From: Streptomyces sp. NBC_01381 | GTDB lineage: Bacteria; Actinomycetota; Actinomycetes; Streptomycetales; Streptomycetaceae | Assembly: GCF_026340305.1 (NCBI RefSeq) | Contig: NZ_JAPEPI010000001.1 | Span: forward strand, 2,480,001 to 2,544,000 | Reading direction: 5' to 3' | Length of the DNA: 64,000 bases | Part shown: positions 54,907 through 64,000 of the stretch, one piece after another | How the letters are laid out: each line of letters begins with the position of its first letter | Position numbering within the stretch: the stretch's first letter is position 1 | Notes under the pieces: generated by a model | Database searches by the model: none | What the model was told of the DNA's origin: nothing | What the model saw: only the letters and a program-made list of their open reading frames with translations | Translations under genes and position numbers: made by a program

Positions 54907-56226
54907 ATGAGCGCAAGGGGAGAGTGGATGCCGGGCAGATCGGTTCGCGAGGATCGTGCGGGGCGTGCGGGGCAGTCGGCGGGAGGGCACATGGGGCAGG
55001 CTGCGGGAGGGCGCACGGGCGGACCCCACGCCGGCGCCGGTGACCTGCTCGACCTGGTCCGCAGCGGCCGTGCCACCACGCGCGGCGCCCTCCAGCAGGT
55101 CACCGGACTCTCCCGCGCCACCGTCGGCCAGCGCCTCGACCGGCTCTTCCGGGCGGGCTGGCTGCGCGAGGGGGCGGGCGGCCCTGGGGGGTCACCGCTC
55201 GGGGGCCGCCCCGCGCTCCGCCTGGAGTTCGACGACGCCCACGCCGTGGTGCTCGCCGCCGACCTGGAGACCCGGCACGCCCGCACCGCCCTCCTTGGCC
55301 TCACCGGCGAGATCGTCGCCGAGCACGCGGGCCCGCTGTCGATCGAGGAGGGCCCGGACGCGGTGCTCGGCGAGCTCGGCGCCCGCTTCGCCGAGCTGCT
55401 GCGCAAGGCAGGGCGGGCCCCGGACACGGTGTGCGGCATCGGGCTCGCCGTGCCGGGCCCCGTCGACAGCGAGACGGGCCGCGTCGTCCAGCCGCCGATC
55501 ATGCCGGGCTGGGACGGGTACGACATACGAGGCCGCCTGAGCCGAGCCTTCGCCGAGCACACGGGCGGCCCCGTCGACCTCCCGGTCCTCGTCGACAACG
55601 ACGCCAACCTCATGGCGTACGGAGAACAGCGCGCCTCCTACCGGCAGTGCTCGGCCTTCGCCCTGGTCAAGGTCTCCACCGGCATCGGCGCGGGCGTCGT
55701 CGTCGGCGGCGCGGTGTACCGGGGCATCGACGGCGGCGCCGGGGACATCGGCCACATACGGGTCATGGACGGGACACGGGGTGCCGCCGCCCTCTGCAAG
55801 TGCGGGTCCTACGGCTGCCTGGCCGCCGTGGCCAGCGGGCGAGCGGTGGCCGCTCAGCTGAGCGCGGCGGGCGTCCCCGCGGCGTCCGGCTCGGATGTGC
55901 GCGCACTTCTGGACGCCGGGCACCCGGAGGCCGTCGGGCTCGCGCGGGACGCGGGGCGCCGGGTGGGCGAGGTGCTCGCGACCGTCGTCACGCTGCTCAA
56001 CCCTGGAGTTCTGATGATCGCCGGAGATCTGGCCGGAACTCCCTTCCTCACGGGCGTGCGCGAACTCCTCTATCAGCGGGCCCTGCCGCGCTCCACGGCT
56101 CACCTGGAGATCGTCACCTCGCGGCTCGGCGAGCGTGCGGGCCTGGTCGGGGCGGGTGCGCTGGTGGTGGAGCATCTGTACGCGCCGGGGCGGGCCGAGG
56201 AGCGGCTCGCGGCGCTCGGCGTATGA
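54907..56226 (+). CDS. ROK-family transcriptional regulator
   Basis: This protein has about 439 aa; the ATG at 54907 has a short GGAG, and the ATG at 54928 with AAGGGGAG upstream is an alternative. The N-terminal HTH (RGALQQVTGLSRATVGQRLD) is followed by a sugar-kinase-like ROK domain with VLVDNDANLMAYGE, GIGAGVVVGG and the zinc site HIRVMDGTRG then CKCGSYGCLAAVA. Sugar binding is expected to control the divergent glycoside hydrolase operon. The divergent 101-bp promoter region has GTTAC/GTAAC arms that may be its site. Confidence 0.9.
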   Translation: MSARGEWMPGRSVREDRAGRAGQSAGGHMGQAAGGRTGGPHAGAGDLLDLVRSGRATTRGALQQVTGLSRATVGQRLDRLFRAGWLREGAGGPGGSPLGGRPALRLEFDDAHAVVLAADLETRHARTALLGLTGEIVAEHAGPLSIEEGPDAVLGELGARFAELLRKAGRAPDTVCGIGLAVPGPVDSETGRVVQPPIMPGWDGYDIRGRLSRAFAEHTGGPVDLPVLVDNDANLMAYGEQRASYRQCSAFALVKVSTGIGAGVVVGGAVYRGIDGGAGDIGHIRVMDGTRGAAALCKCGSYGCLAAVASGRAVAAQLSAAGVPAASGSDVRALLDAGHPEAVGLARDAGRRVGEVLATVVTLLNPGVLMIAGDLAGTPFLTGVRELLYQRALPRSTAHLEIVTSRLGERAGLVGAGALVVEHLYAPGRAEERLAALGV

Positions 56227-56631
56227 CGGCGGCGCAACCATCCGGACCGGGGTCCGGATGCTGACATCGGGCCCCTCCGGACAGCGTGATTCTCGCCACC
56301 CCTGATAGGGGTTGCGCTCAGATGAGCGGATCGTGGGCGAATGCACTTCTCCAAGGGGTGGCACTCAGTGCCAATGCTCGATCATTCAAAAGGTGAACTC
56401 ACATCTGAAATTTCTCTGCTCATCTGAGCAAATCCCAGGTTCTACAGGGGTTGATCGTTCAAGACTTGAACGCACGATGGGGCGAGGACCTACCGTCGAG
56501 TTACTTTCGATCTACTGGCGGACGGGTGGTTACAGCCGTATGACGCACAAGTGGACGTACCCAGGTGCCTTCGATCTGGGTATGTTCCTCGCCGTCAGGG
56601 CAGCCACCGAGTCCTCGAGGAGTCGAGACCC
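56227..56631. promoter_or_regulatory. Long ppdK leader with three palindromes
   Basis: This 405-bp gene-free stretch holds three symmetric sites: CGCTCA-GA-TGAGCG (56315-56328), TGCTCA-TC-TGAGCA (56417-56430) and the 17-bp perfect CGTTCAAG-A-CTTGAACG (56456-56472). The first two share the half-site TGAGC and are 102 bp apart. It is AT-richer than its neighbours. No gene was supported. These sites are likely to govern ppdK expression. Confidence 0.6.
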
Positions 56632-59370
<2,739 letters not shown>

Positions 59371-59376
59371 AGCCCC

Positions 59377-59426
59377 GGGACCGTCGCCGTGTCCCCGACC
59401 CTCAGAACCGATGCGGCGACGGTCCC
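59377..59426 (+). terminator. First terminator after ppdK
   Basis: A 13-bp stem (GGGACCGTCGCCG and complement) with a 24-base loop lies just after the ppdK stop. Confidence 0.65.
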
Positions 59427-59440
59427 GGTCCACGATGAAG

Positions 59441-59469
59441 GGGCAGCACCCTGTGCGGGGGTGCTGCCC
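59441..59469 (+). terminator. Second terminator after ppdK
   Basis: An 11-bp perfect stem (GGGCAGCACCC and complement), loop TGTGCGG, is followed by TTTCGGG. Confidence 0.75.
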
Positions 59470-59590
59470 TTTCGGGTTGAGGCGGGGGACCGGTTGGGGG
59501 ATCACTGGCTGCGCGAGGTTGCCGCCCTGAGGGCCAATGAATCAAGGAGCGGGGGCCTGCCCCGCTCCTTGATCCATGGGAGGAACACCG

Positions 59591-60230
59591 ATGCGCGTTC
59601 GTACCACCTTGATTGCCCTGGGCCTGGCCACTGGCAGCGTGTTGGGGGCCATCGCACCGGCCGCCGCAGCCCCGCCCGCTGAAGCGGAGAAGCGGGCGGG
59701 CGAAGCCCGGATCGGGCTGATGGCGGAGACCACAGCCGCGTGTCTGGGATGCCGGCCAAGGCCCCGCTGAAGAACGTGCCGGGGCTGACCACGTTCACAG
59801 TGAACGACCTGGCCCGCTGGCGGGCCGAGGGCGCCGAGCGGTGCGTGGAGCAGATCGCCAAGGCTCCGAACAACCCCGTCAACGCCCTGATCCGGCGGCC
59901 CGCCCGCCCATGAAGCCGCCGGTCGCCGTGCCGGATGAGGTGAACCCTCTGAAGGCCGCCCACCGCGTTGCCCCCGGCGATGACATCGGCCCGCAGGGCG
60001 CCCTGGTCACCGACTCGCTCAACAAGCTGTGTCTCGGCATCCCGATCAAGGCCAACATCCAGAACATCATCGGCCTGGTGAACATCGGGGTCCAGGACAT
60101 CCCGGTCCTCTCGGCTCCGCAGACCCAGCAGTGTGCCGACAACTCCATCCAGGCCAAGGGCGACGAGCCGATCTCTCACATCCTCGACGACATCCCTGTT
60201 CTCAGCTCGAACGGCGTGAGCAACGAATGA
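59591..60230 (+). pseudogene. Rodlin-like secreted protein locus broken into three frames
   Basis: Three overlapping ORFs follow one another in three frames. Frame a (59591-59770) is a signal peptide (MRVRTTLIALGLATGSVLGA then AIAPAAAA) and linker. Frame b (59749-59913) encodes LKNVPGLTTFTVNDLARWRA then EGAERCVEQIAKAP. Frame c (59910-60230) ends like Streptomyces rodlins RdlA/RdlB: LNKLCLGIPIK, TQQCADNSIQAKGDEPISHI and LDDIPVLSSNG. Frames b and c overlap as ATGA. Rodlins form the rodlet layer of aerial hyphae with chaplins. Frame c alone has no signal peptide, so the protein would not be exported. The family call is from memory. Confidence 0.55.
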
Positions 60231-60256
60231 TCCGCTTCGAAGCGGCCTGACATGAC

Positions 60257-60290
60257 TGGGCCCCCGAACCGCGAGCGATTCGGGGGCCCA
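60257..60290. terminator. Terminator between the rodlin-like locus and the small hydrophilic gene
   Basis: A 12-bp perfect stem (TGGGCCCCCGAA with its complement) and a 10-base loop sit between two convergent units. Confidence 0.8.
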
Positions 60291-60301
60291 GCTCCTGGCG
60301 T

Positions 60302-60466
60302 CTAGGACTGCGGCTGGTCCGGCTTGTCGCTCTTGAGGCCGAGCTTGTCCTGGGCCTGCTCGCGCGCATTGTCGACCTTGGGGCCCAACTGGTCGGTCTT
60401 CTCGTCTACTTCCTCGGTCGCCGCGTCGGTGATGTCCTTGTCCTTGAAGCTATCGGTGACGCCCAC
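60302..60466 (-). CDS. Small hydrophilic, helix-rich protein
   Basis: This protein of about 54 aa has GTG at 60466; the ATG at 60493 is an alternative. It is highly charged with no hydrophobic core: DKDITDAATEEVDEKTDQLG, then DNAREQAQDKLGLKSDKP. The composition resembles small stress proteins of the CsbD or LEA kind, but no family is certain. Ends at a bidirectional terminator. The 60467-60731 gap upstream shows no supported gene. Confidence 0.5.
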   Translation of the reverse strand: MGVTDSFKDKDITDAATEEVDEKTDQLGPKVDNAREQAQDKLGLKSDKPDQPQS

Positions 60467-60731
60467 GATGGGGCTCCGCTCGGTGAGACGCATGGCCCAC
60501 AGGCGAGCCCGGGCAGCGGCGACCGGGAGAGCAGAACGATGCTGCTCACGGTGGCGAGCGGGCCGGTTGAACACACGCCTCTCCCGACGACATCGCCGAG
60601 CAGCGCGGGTACGGCCTGTGGGGCGCTGATCGGCCCTCATGGGTGAGCACAACGACTGCAGTTGGCGTCTCGCCGCAAGGGCCCCGAGCCTCCGGCACCA
60701 GAGGCGTTCTCGGCTGGCCGTCCGGCCGCGC

Positions 60732-61181
60732 TCACCGTCGTGCCTCTTTCAATGTCCGCCGCAGCGCGCTGCCTTCGGCGCAACGGGCGGGCTCGTCGGC
60801 GCACTGTTCGCAGCCCTGCGTGTGGTCGAGGAGCGCCTTGTAGCTGTCTTCCGGTGAGAGCCGCAGTTGTCGCCCTCTGCTCTCGGCGATGCGCAGGACG
60901 TCTCCGAGTGACTCGGTCAGTCGGGCGGCCAGGAAGCGCAACTCCGTCACCGACAGCGGGTGCTCGGTCAGCATCGACCGTGAGTGGTCCAGGAGTTTGA
61001 CGCCTATGTCGAGCTGTACGGCTTCCAGGCTGTCCGCCAGTCGCGTCACGGGTCCGGATCCGTCGGTCGAGAGATAGGCGGGATTCCCGCCTGGCCCGGA
61101 CCAGGGCAGTAACCGAAATCCGTGTCCCCGGCTTTGAGCAGGCGGGGGTCGCCGAGGTGATTCGTGAGGGATTTCTGGCAT
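60732..61181 (-). CDS. Hypothetical protein controlled by adjacent GntR regulator
   Basis: This 149-aa protein recurs in Streptomyces next to GntR regulators; no named domain was recognised. A helical core (SVTELRFLAARLTESLGDVL then RIAESRGRQLRLSPE) is followed by a Cys-rich end (GCEQCADEPARC), a possible metal site. The ATG at 61181 is 35 bp from a 30-bp palindrome containing CCCTAGGG, the probable GntR operator. Confidence 0.7.
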   Translation of the reverse strand: MPEIPHESPRRPPPAQSRGHGFRLLPWSGPGGNPAYLSTDGSGPVTRLADSLEAVQLDIGVKLLDHSRSMLTEHPLSVTELRFLAARLTESLGDVLRIAESRGRQLRLSPEDSYKALLDHTQGCEQCADEPARCAEGSALRRTLKEARR

Positions 61182-61215
61182 ACGGGATCTCTCCCTGCGT
61201 CAGGGGATGCCAGGA

Positions 61216-61260
61216 GACGAGAATCTCCCTAGGGAGATTCTCGTCACAGTTCCCTAGGGA
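61216..61260. promoter_or_regulatory. 30-bp perfect palindrome plus second CCCTAGGG site
   Basis: The arms GACGAGAATCTCCCT and AGGGAGATTCTCGTC (61216-61245) join without spacer, centred on CCCTAGGG. A second copy TCCCTAGGGA lies at 61251-61260. Both are in the promoter of the 149-aa hypothetical gene; CCCTAGGG also occurs before the GntR gene itself (62083-62090). Confidence 0.8.
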
Positions 61261-61328
61261 GGTCAAGGATTCCGAGTGAAGTGTCCGGTGCAGCAGGTGA
61301 GTTGAGGTGTGCGTGAGTGGTGGTGCCG

Positions 61329-62066
61329 TCAGCTGGTGAAGTCGTACTGGAGCACGTAGGCCCCCGCGTTCAGGAGCATCCGGTTCAGTTCCACCGGCCG
61401 GTGGTCGGAGGTCAGCGCCGTGCGGTAGATCTCGACGACCGGCGTCCCTGCGGTGAGTGCCAGTTGCTCGGACTCCTCCGAGCTCGGCATTCGGGCGCGC
61501 AGTTCCTCGGTGAAGTTCTCGGGCGCGGCTCCGATCTCGGCGAGCCGGGCGTACACACCTCCGGGACCCGTATCAGGCTGGACGATCTGGGTCTCCCGGA
61601 CGAGATCGGCCGGGAGGTAGGAGGTCGCCTGTTGGACGGGCTTCCCGTCCACGAAGAAGCGGCGGCTGCGCACGATCACGGGTGCCTGCTCGGCCAGGTT
61701 CAGCCCCTTGGCCGCCCAGCGTGGTGCTTCCGTCTCATACACCTCGATGTCGCGCACTTCCACGGAGCGGTCGGCGGTGTCCGCCGCCCAGACGGACTGG
61801 CCGGAGGACCACTGTGCCGCCGACAGACGCTTGTTGGCCGCGCGGTGGATCGGCTGGAACTCGCGTACGTAGGTGCCGGATCCGGGGTGTGAGTAGGCGA
61901 GGCCCTCAGTGATCAGGAGCTTGAGCGCGTTGCTCGCGGTCATCTTGGCGACGCCGTACTGCTGGACGAGTTTCGGCTCGCCCGGCAGCCGGGCGCCAGG
62001 CCTGAACTCCCCGGAACTGATGCGTGCCCGCAGATCATCGGCGATCTGGCGCGCCGTCTCGGGCAT
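61329..62066 (-). CDS. GntR-family regulator with UTRA domain (HutC subfamily)
   Basis: This 245-aa regulator has an N-terminal winged helix (QIADDLRARISSGEFRPGAR, then LVQQYGVAKMTASNALKLLI and HPGSGTYVREF) and a UTRA effector domain from about residue 95 (WAAKGLNLAEQAPVIVRSRR; LTSDHRPVELNRMLLNAGAY). GGAGG precedes the ATG. The CCCTAGGG-centred sites before it and before the neighbouring hypothetical gene suggest autoregulation and control of that gene. The effector is unknown. Confidence 0.92.
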   Translation of the reverse strand: MPETARQIADDLRARISSGEFRPGARLPGEPKLVQQYGVAKMTASNALKLLITEGLAYSHPGSGTYVREFQPIHRAANKRLSAAQWSSGQSVWAADTADRSVEVRDIEVYETEAPRWAAKGLNLAEQAPVIVRSRRFFVDGKPVQQATSYLPADLVRETQIVQPDTGPGGVYARLAEIGAAPENFTEELRARMPSSEESEQLALTAGTPVVEIYRTALTSDHRPVELNRMLLNAGAYVLQYDFTS

Positions 62067-62082
62067 TGCTGGTCCTCCGGCT

Positions 62083-62103
62083 CCCTAGGGTGGGACCACC
62101 CTA
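62083..62103. promoter_or_regulatory. GntR autoregulatory operator
   Basis: CCCTAGGG (62083-62090) overlaps TAGGGTGG-GA-CCACCCTA (62086-62103), 17 bp before the GntR start. The core matches the sites at 61227-61234 and 61252-61259. Confidence 0.6.
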
Positions 62104-62285
62104 ACGAATTGGTGTGCGGGGGCACTGTTCGGCGGCGAGGGGTGCTGCTGGGCATGGGCGGTGGCCGGCCCGGTTGCGGGCAGTCGTCGACGCGGTCCAT
62201 TTGACTGCGCGAGCCTCGGGCCCTTGCCGCGCGAACTGCGGCTGCCGCGCATGGTGTTGGGTCGTACGCGGTGGAGCGCGGGTAC

Positions 62286-62729
62286 TCACGCTAGGTCCGC
62301 TGAGCCTCGTTTGTCCTCGACGTGGACGACGTGAAGTTCGGTGCTGTCCCGGTGGCGCTTGGAACGTCCGAACAGCCCGACAGCGATCTCCGACCCGTCC
62401 ATAGGCTCATCAGGGCCGACATAGGTAAGGACGTCGTTGTGGTGCCCGGTGACGACCCATCCCTCAGCATCCTTGAGGTCGATCACCCCAAAGTCTCCTG
62501 CCGAAGTTCCGGCATGCGCCGGGCCGAACTCTCCCAGGATCTCGGTGGCCTGTTCAGCCAGTTCTCCATCCGGAGCAGTCAGCACGACACAAGTGCCATG
62601 CTCGAACAGCACCCACGACTTGCGAGGATCGGCGAGAAGCCGCTGCCAGACGGCTACCAGTATCTCGGTGTTCACGGCGGTCATCATGCCGCAGAGCACC
62701 GACACAGGGTGACGGTCGACCGGCATCAT
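62286..62729 (-). CDS. Hypothetical protein coupled to the WD40/HEAT gene
   Basis: This 147-aa protein starts at the ATG at 62729, which overlaps the upstream stop as ATGA; internal ATGs at 62687/62684 are alternatives. It is soluble with mixed alpha/beta character (AVWQRLLADPRKSWVLFEHG, then GDFGVIDLKDAEGWVVTGHH and DVLTYVGPDEP). It looks like a small single-domain protein of the immunity or accessory kind, but no family was recognised. Confidence 0.65.
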   Translation of the reverse strand: MMPVDRHPVSVLCGMMTAVNTEILVAVWQRLLADPRKSWVLFEHGTCVVLTAPDGELAEQATEILGEFGPAHAGTSAGDFGVIDLKDAEGWVVTGHHNDVLTYVGPDEPMDGSEIAVGLFGRSKRHRDSTELHVVHVEDKRGSADLA

Positions 62730-64000
62730 GGCGAATACGTGACTCCTGAACATGCGGGCCTATCCGTCCCAGAGACCTTGATCTGCTCGGCGATCTTCTC
62801 GTCGATGCAGTCGGCGAGGCGTATCTCAAAGAGGGTGTACTCGTGGATCTCGCCATTCTCCTCGTACGTCCTGATGCCGTCGCCGAAGCGGCGCCGCACC
62901 GCGTCCAGTGCCGGTCCTACCTCGAGGGAGGCCGTCAGAGCTGCGGGGGGCATGCCCAGCAGTACGTCGAGTAGGAGGCTGAAGCCTTCCGTCTCGTCGT
63001 CGCCGTCACTCTTTTCGACGTGGGCGACGTCGAGGGCAGCCCGTCGCCGGATCTCGGCTGCGATCGCGTCGGCCGTCTCCGGGAGGCCGATCGCCTGCAG
63101 GGTCACCTCTGCCTGGTGCCGGGTGTCCCGGTAGATCTCATCGTCCTCCAGGACCGCCAGCAGCGTCGGTGTCGCGGGTGCCGCGGCCGCCCCCGCCTGT
63201 CTGAGGGCGTACAGCAGGCGGTACTTGGTCGACTCGTCGCGGAACCAGTGGTCGGCGTCCTCCCGGGTCGGGAAGGGAAACGCGCGGAGTGCCGCGTGCA
63301 CCGCCGGGACCGCGGCAGCGCCCCGTTCGCCCAAGGCGGCTGAGGTCAGCACTCCGAGGAAATTGCCGATCCCGGGCAGGCTCGCGATGAGGTCCTCCGT
63401 CGTGGAATCGTCCTCGCCGGTGAAGTGCGCCAGCAGCCGCTGGGCGGAGCCGTGGCTGTCGTGGCGGGCGAACATCTCGTAGAGGGCGGTGGTGGTCCGG
63501 CCCTCGTCGATCTCCGCCAGCGCGATCACCGCGGCCTCCCGGGCCGCCGGGTCCGCACCGTTCACGATGAGGGTCGCCAGCGCGTCCGTCGCCGTCCCCT
63601 GCCAGGCTCCGTCGAGGTTACCGGAGGCCAGCTCACGGACCGCGGCCACACTTGCCGGGCCGTCGTCCCAGTGGTGGCGGACGTCGTCGAGCAGGGTCTC
63701 CACGTCACTGCCGTCCATCGCCCAGGAGGGTCGGCCGACGCGTCGCGGCACGAGCCCGGCATGGCCGGACCAGTGGAGAACGTGGACCTGGCCGCCGCGC
63801 CCGCCGATCAGCCAGCACTGCCCGTCCGGCGTACCGGCCACATGGGTCAGCTCCCGGGGGCCGGAGGGTGCGCGGGGCGCGAAGCGGGCGGCGGGTGCGT
63901 GGTCGTGCAGCCGCCAGAGCGCGGCAGTTCCGTCCTGGGAGACCGACATCACCAGGTCGGTGCCGGTGGCGAGCGCCAACGCCCGGACGCGGGCGCCATG
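62726..64000 (-). CDS. WD40-repeat and HEAT-like repeat protein, partial
   Basis: The frame is open to the right edge, so the start lies outside the window and at least 424 residues are present. The first part reads as the end of a WD40 propeller (DLVMSVSQDGTAALWRLHDH, then GTPDGQCWLIGGRGGQVHVL). From about residue 115 on there are helical HEAT-like repeats (ATDALATLIVNGADPAAREA; AVIALAEIDEGRTTTALYEM). The C-terminal part is acidic. It is probably a protein-protein interaction scaffold. A TTG at 63977-63979 could look like a start but lies inside the propeller sequence. Confidence 0.75.
   Translation of the reverse strand, partial: HGARVRALALATGTDLVMSVSQDGTAALWRLHDHAPAARFAPRAPSGPRELTHVAGTPDGQCWLIGGRGGQVHVLHWSGHAGLVPRRVGRPSWAMDGSDVETLLDDVRHHWDDGPASVAAVRELASGNLDGAWQGTATDALATLIVNGADPAAREAAVIALAEIDEGRTTTALYEMFARHDSHGSAQRLLAHFTGEDDSTTEDLIASLPGIGNFLGVLTSAALGERGAAAVPAVHAALRAFPFPTREDADHWFRDESTKYRLLYALRQAGAAAAPATPTLLAVLEDDEIYRDTRHQAEVTLQAIGLPETADAIAAEIRRRAALDVAHVEKSDGDDETEGFSLLLDVLLGMPPAALTASLEVGPALDAVRRRFGDGIRTYEENGEIHEYTLFEIRLADCIDEKIAEQIKVSGTDRPACSGVTYSP

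Noticed and set aside
63977..63979. TTG as start of the WD40/HEAT protein
   Set aside because: Codons upstream of it continue the WD40-like sequence to the window edge, so it is internal.

Overview
This is a high-GC window with GTG starts, ATGA/GTGA gene overlaps and many Streptomyces-type regulators (XRE-DUF5753/DUF397 pairs, GAF-ANTAR proteins, KorSA-like GntR, rodlin-like protein). The core block recO-uppS-zur-znuB-znuC-znuA-glyS, then dusB and ppdK, follows an order I remember from the Streptomyces coelicolor chromosome (around SCO2494 to SCO2510). The window is therefore read as Streptomyces chromosome with accessory insertions; no rRNA, tRNA or CRISPR array was recognised.

Layout. 1-5.4 kb: oligopeptide ABC importer operon (solute-binding lipoprotein, permease, a fused permease-ATPase, second ATPase cut by the window edge) divergent from a FadR-type regulator. 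6.2-6.6 kb: HigBA-like toxin-antitoxin locus whose toxin is a deletion remnant. 6.6-17.6 kb: regulator/transporter pairs, GNAT and AraC genes, a methyltransferase, two GAF-ANTAR proteins, an XRE-DUF397 pair, an AIM24 protein and a beta-helix-like membrane protein. 17.6-24.1 kb: recO, uppS, zur, the Zur-controlled znuACB operon with two Zur boxes, and glyS. 24.1-32.4 kb: an S1-domain protein, a TetR/aldo-keto reductase unit with a large nested operator, two MFS exporters and dusB.

32.4-50.0 kb is the most interesting part. A glutamine-synthetase-like ligase and a P450 (33-35 kb), a PuuC-like aldehyde dehydrogenase (43.5-45 kb), and an operon encoding an HpaE-like aldehyde dehydrogenase, an HpaD-like extradiol dioxygenase, a fumarylacetoacetase-family protein, a [3Fe-4S] ferredoxin and a ferredoxin reductase (45.2-50 kb) all carry the same 16-bp palindrome YGTTTG-N4-CAAACG just upstream of the first gene. 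They look like one catabolic regulon that joins gamma-glutamylation chemistry to a P450 system and meta-cleavage of a homoprotocatechuate-type catechol. About 8 kb of accessory DNA now splits it. That DNA has a transposase remnant near its left end and a frameshifted phage terminase small subunit at its right end; between lie pentapeptide, TetR, erythromycin-esterase-like, acetoacetate-decarboxylase-like, MarR and mobile-element regulator genes.

50-64 kb: an MFS transporter, two glycoside hydrolase-like genes divergent from a ROK regulator, ppdK behind a leader with three palindromes, a broken rodlin-like secreted-protein locus, a small hydrophilic protein, a GntR regulator with striking CCCTAGGG operators and its probable target gene, and a WD40/HEAT-type protein running off the right edge.
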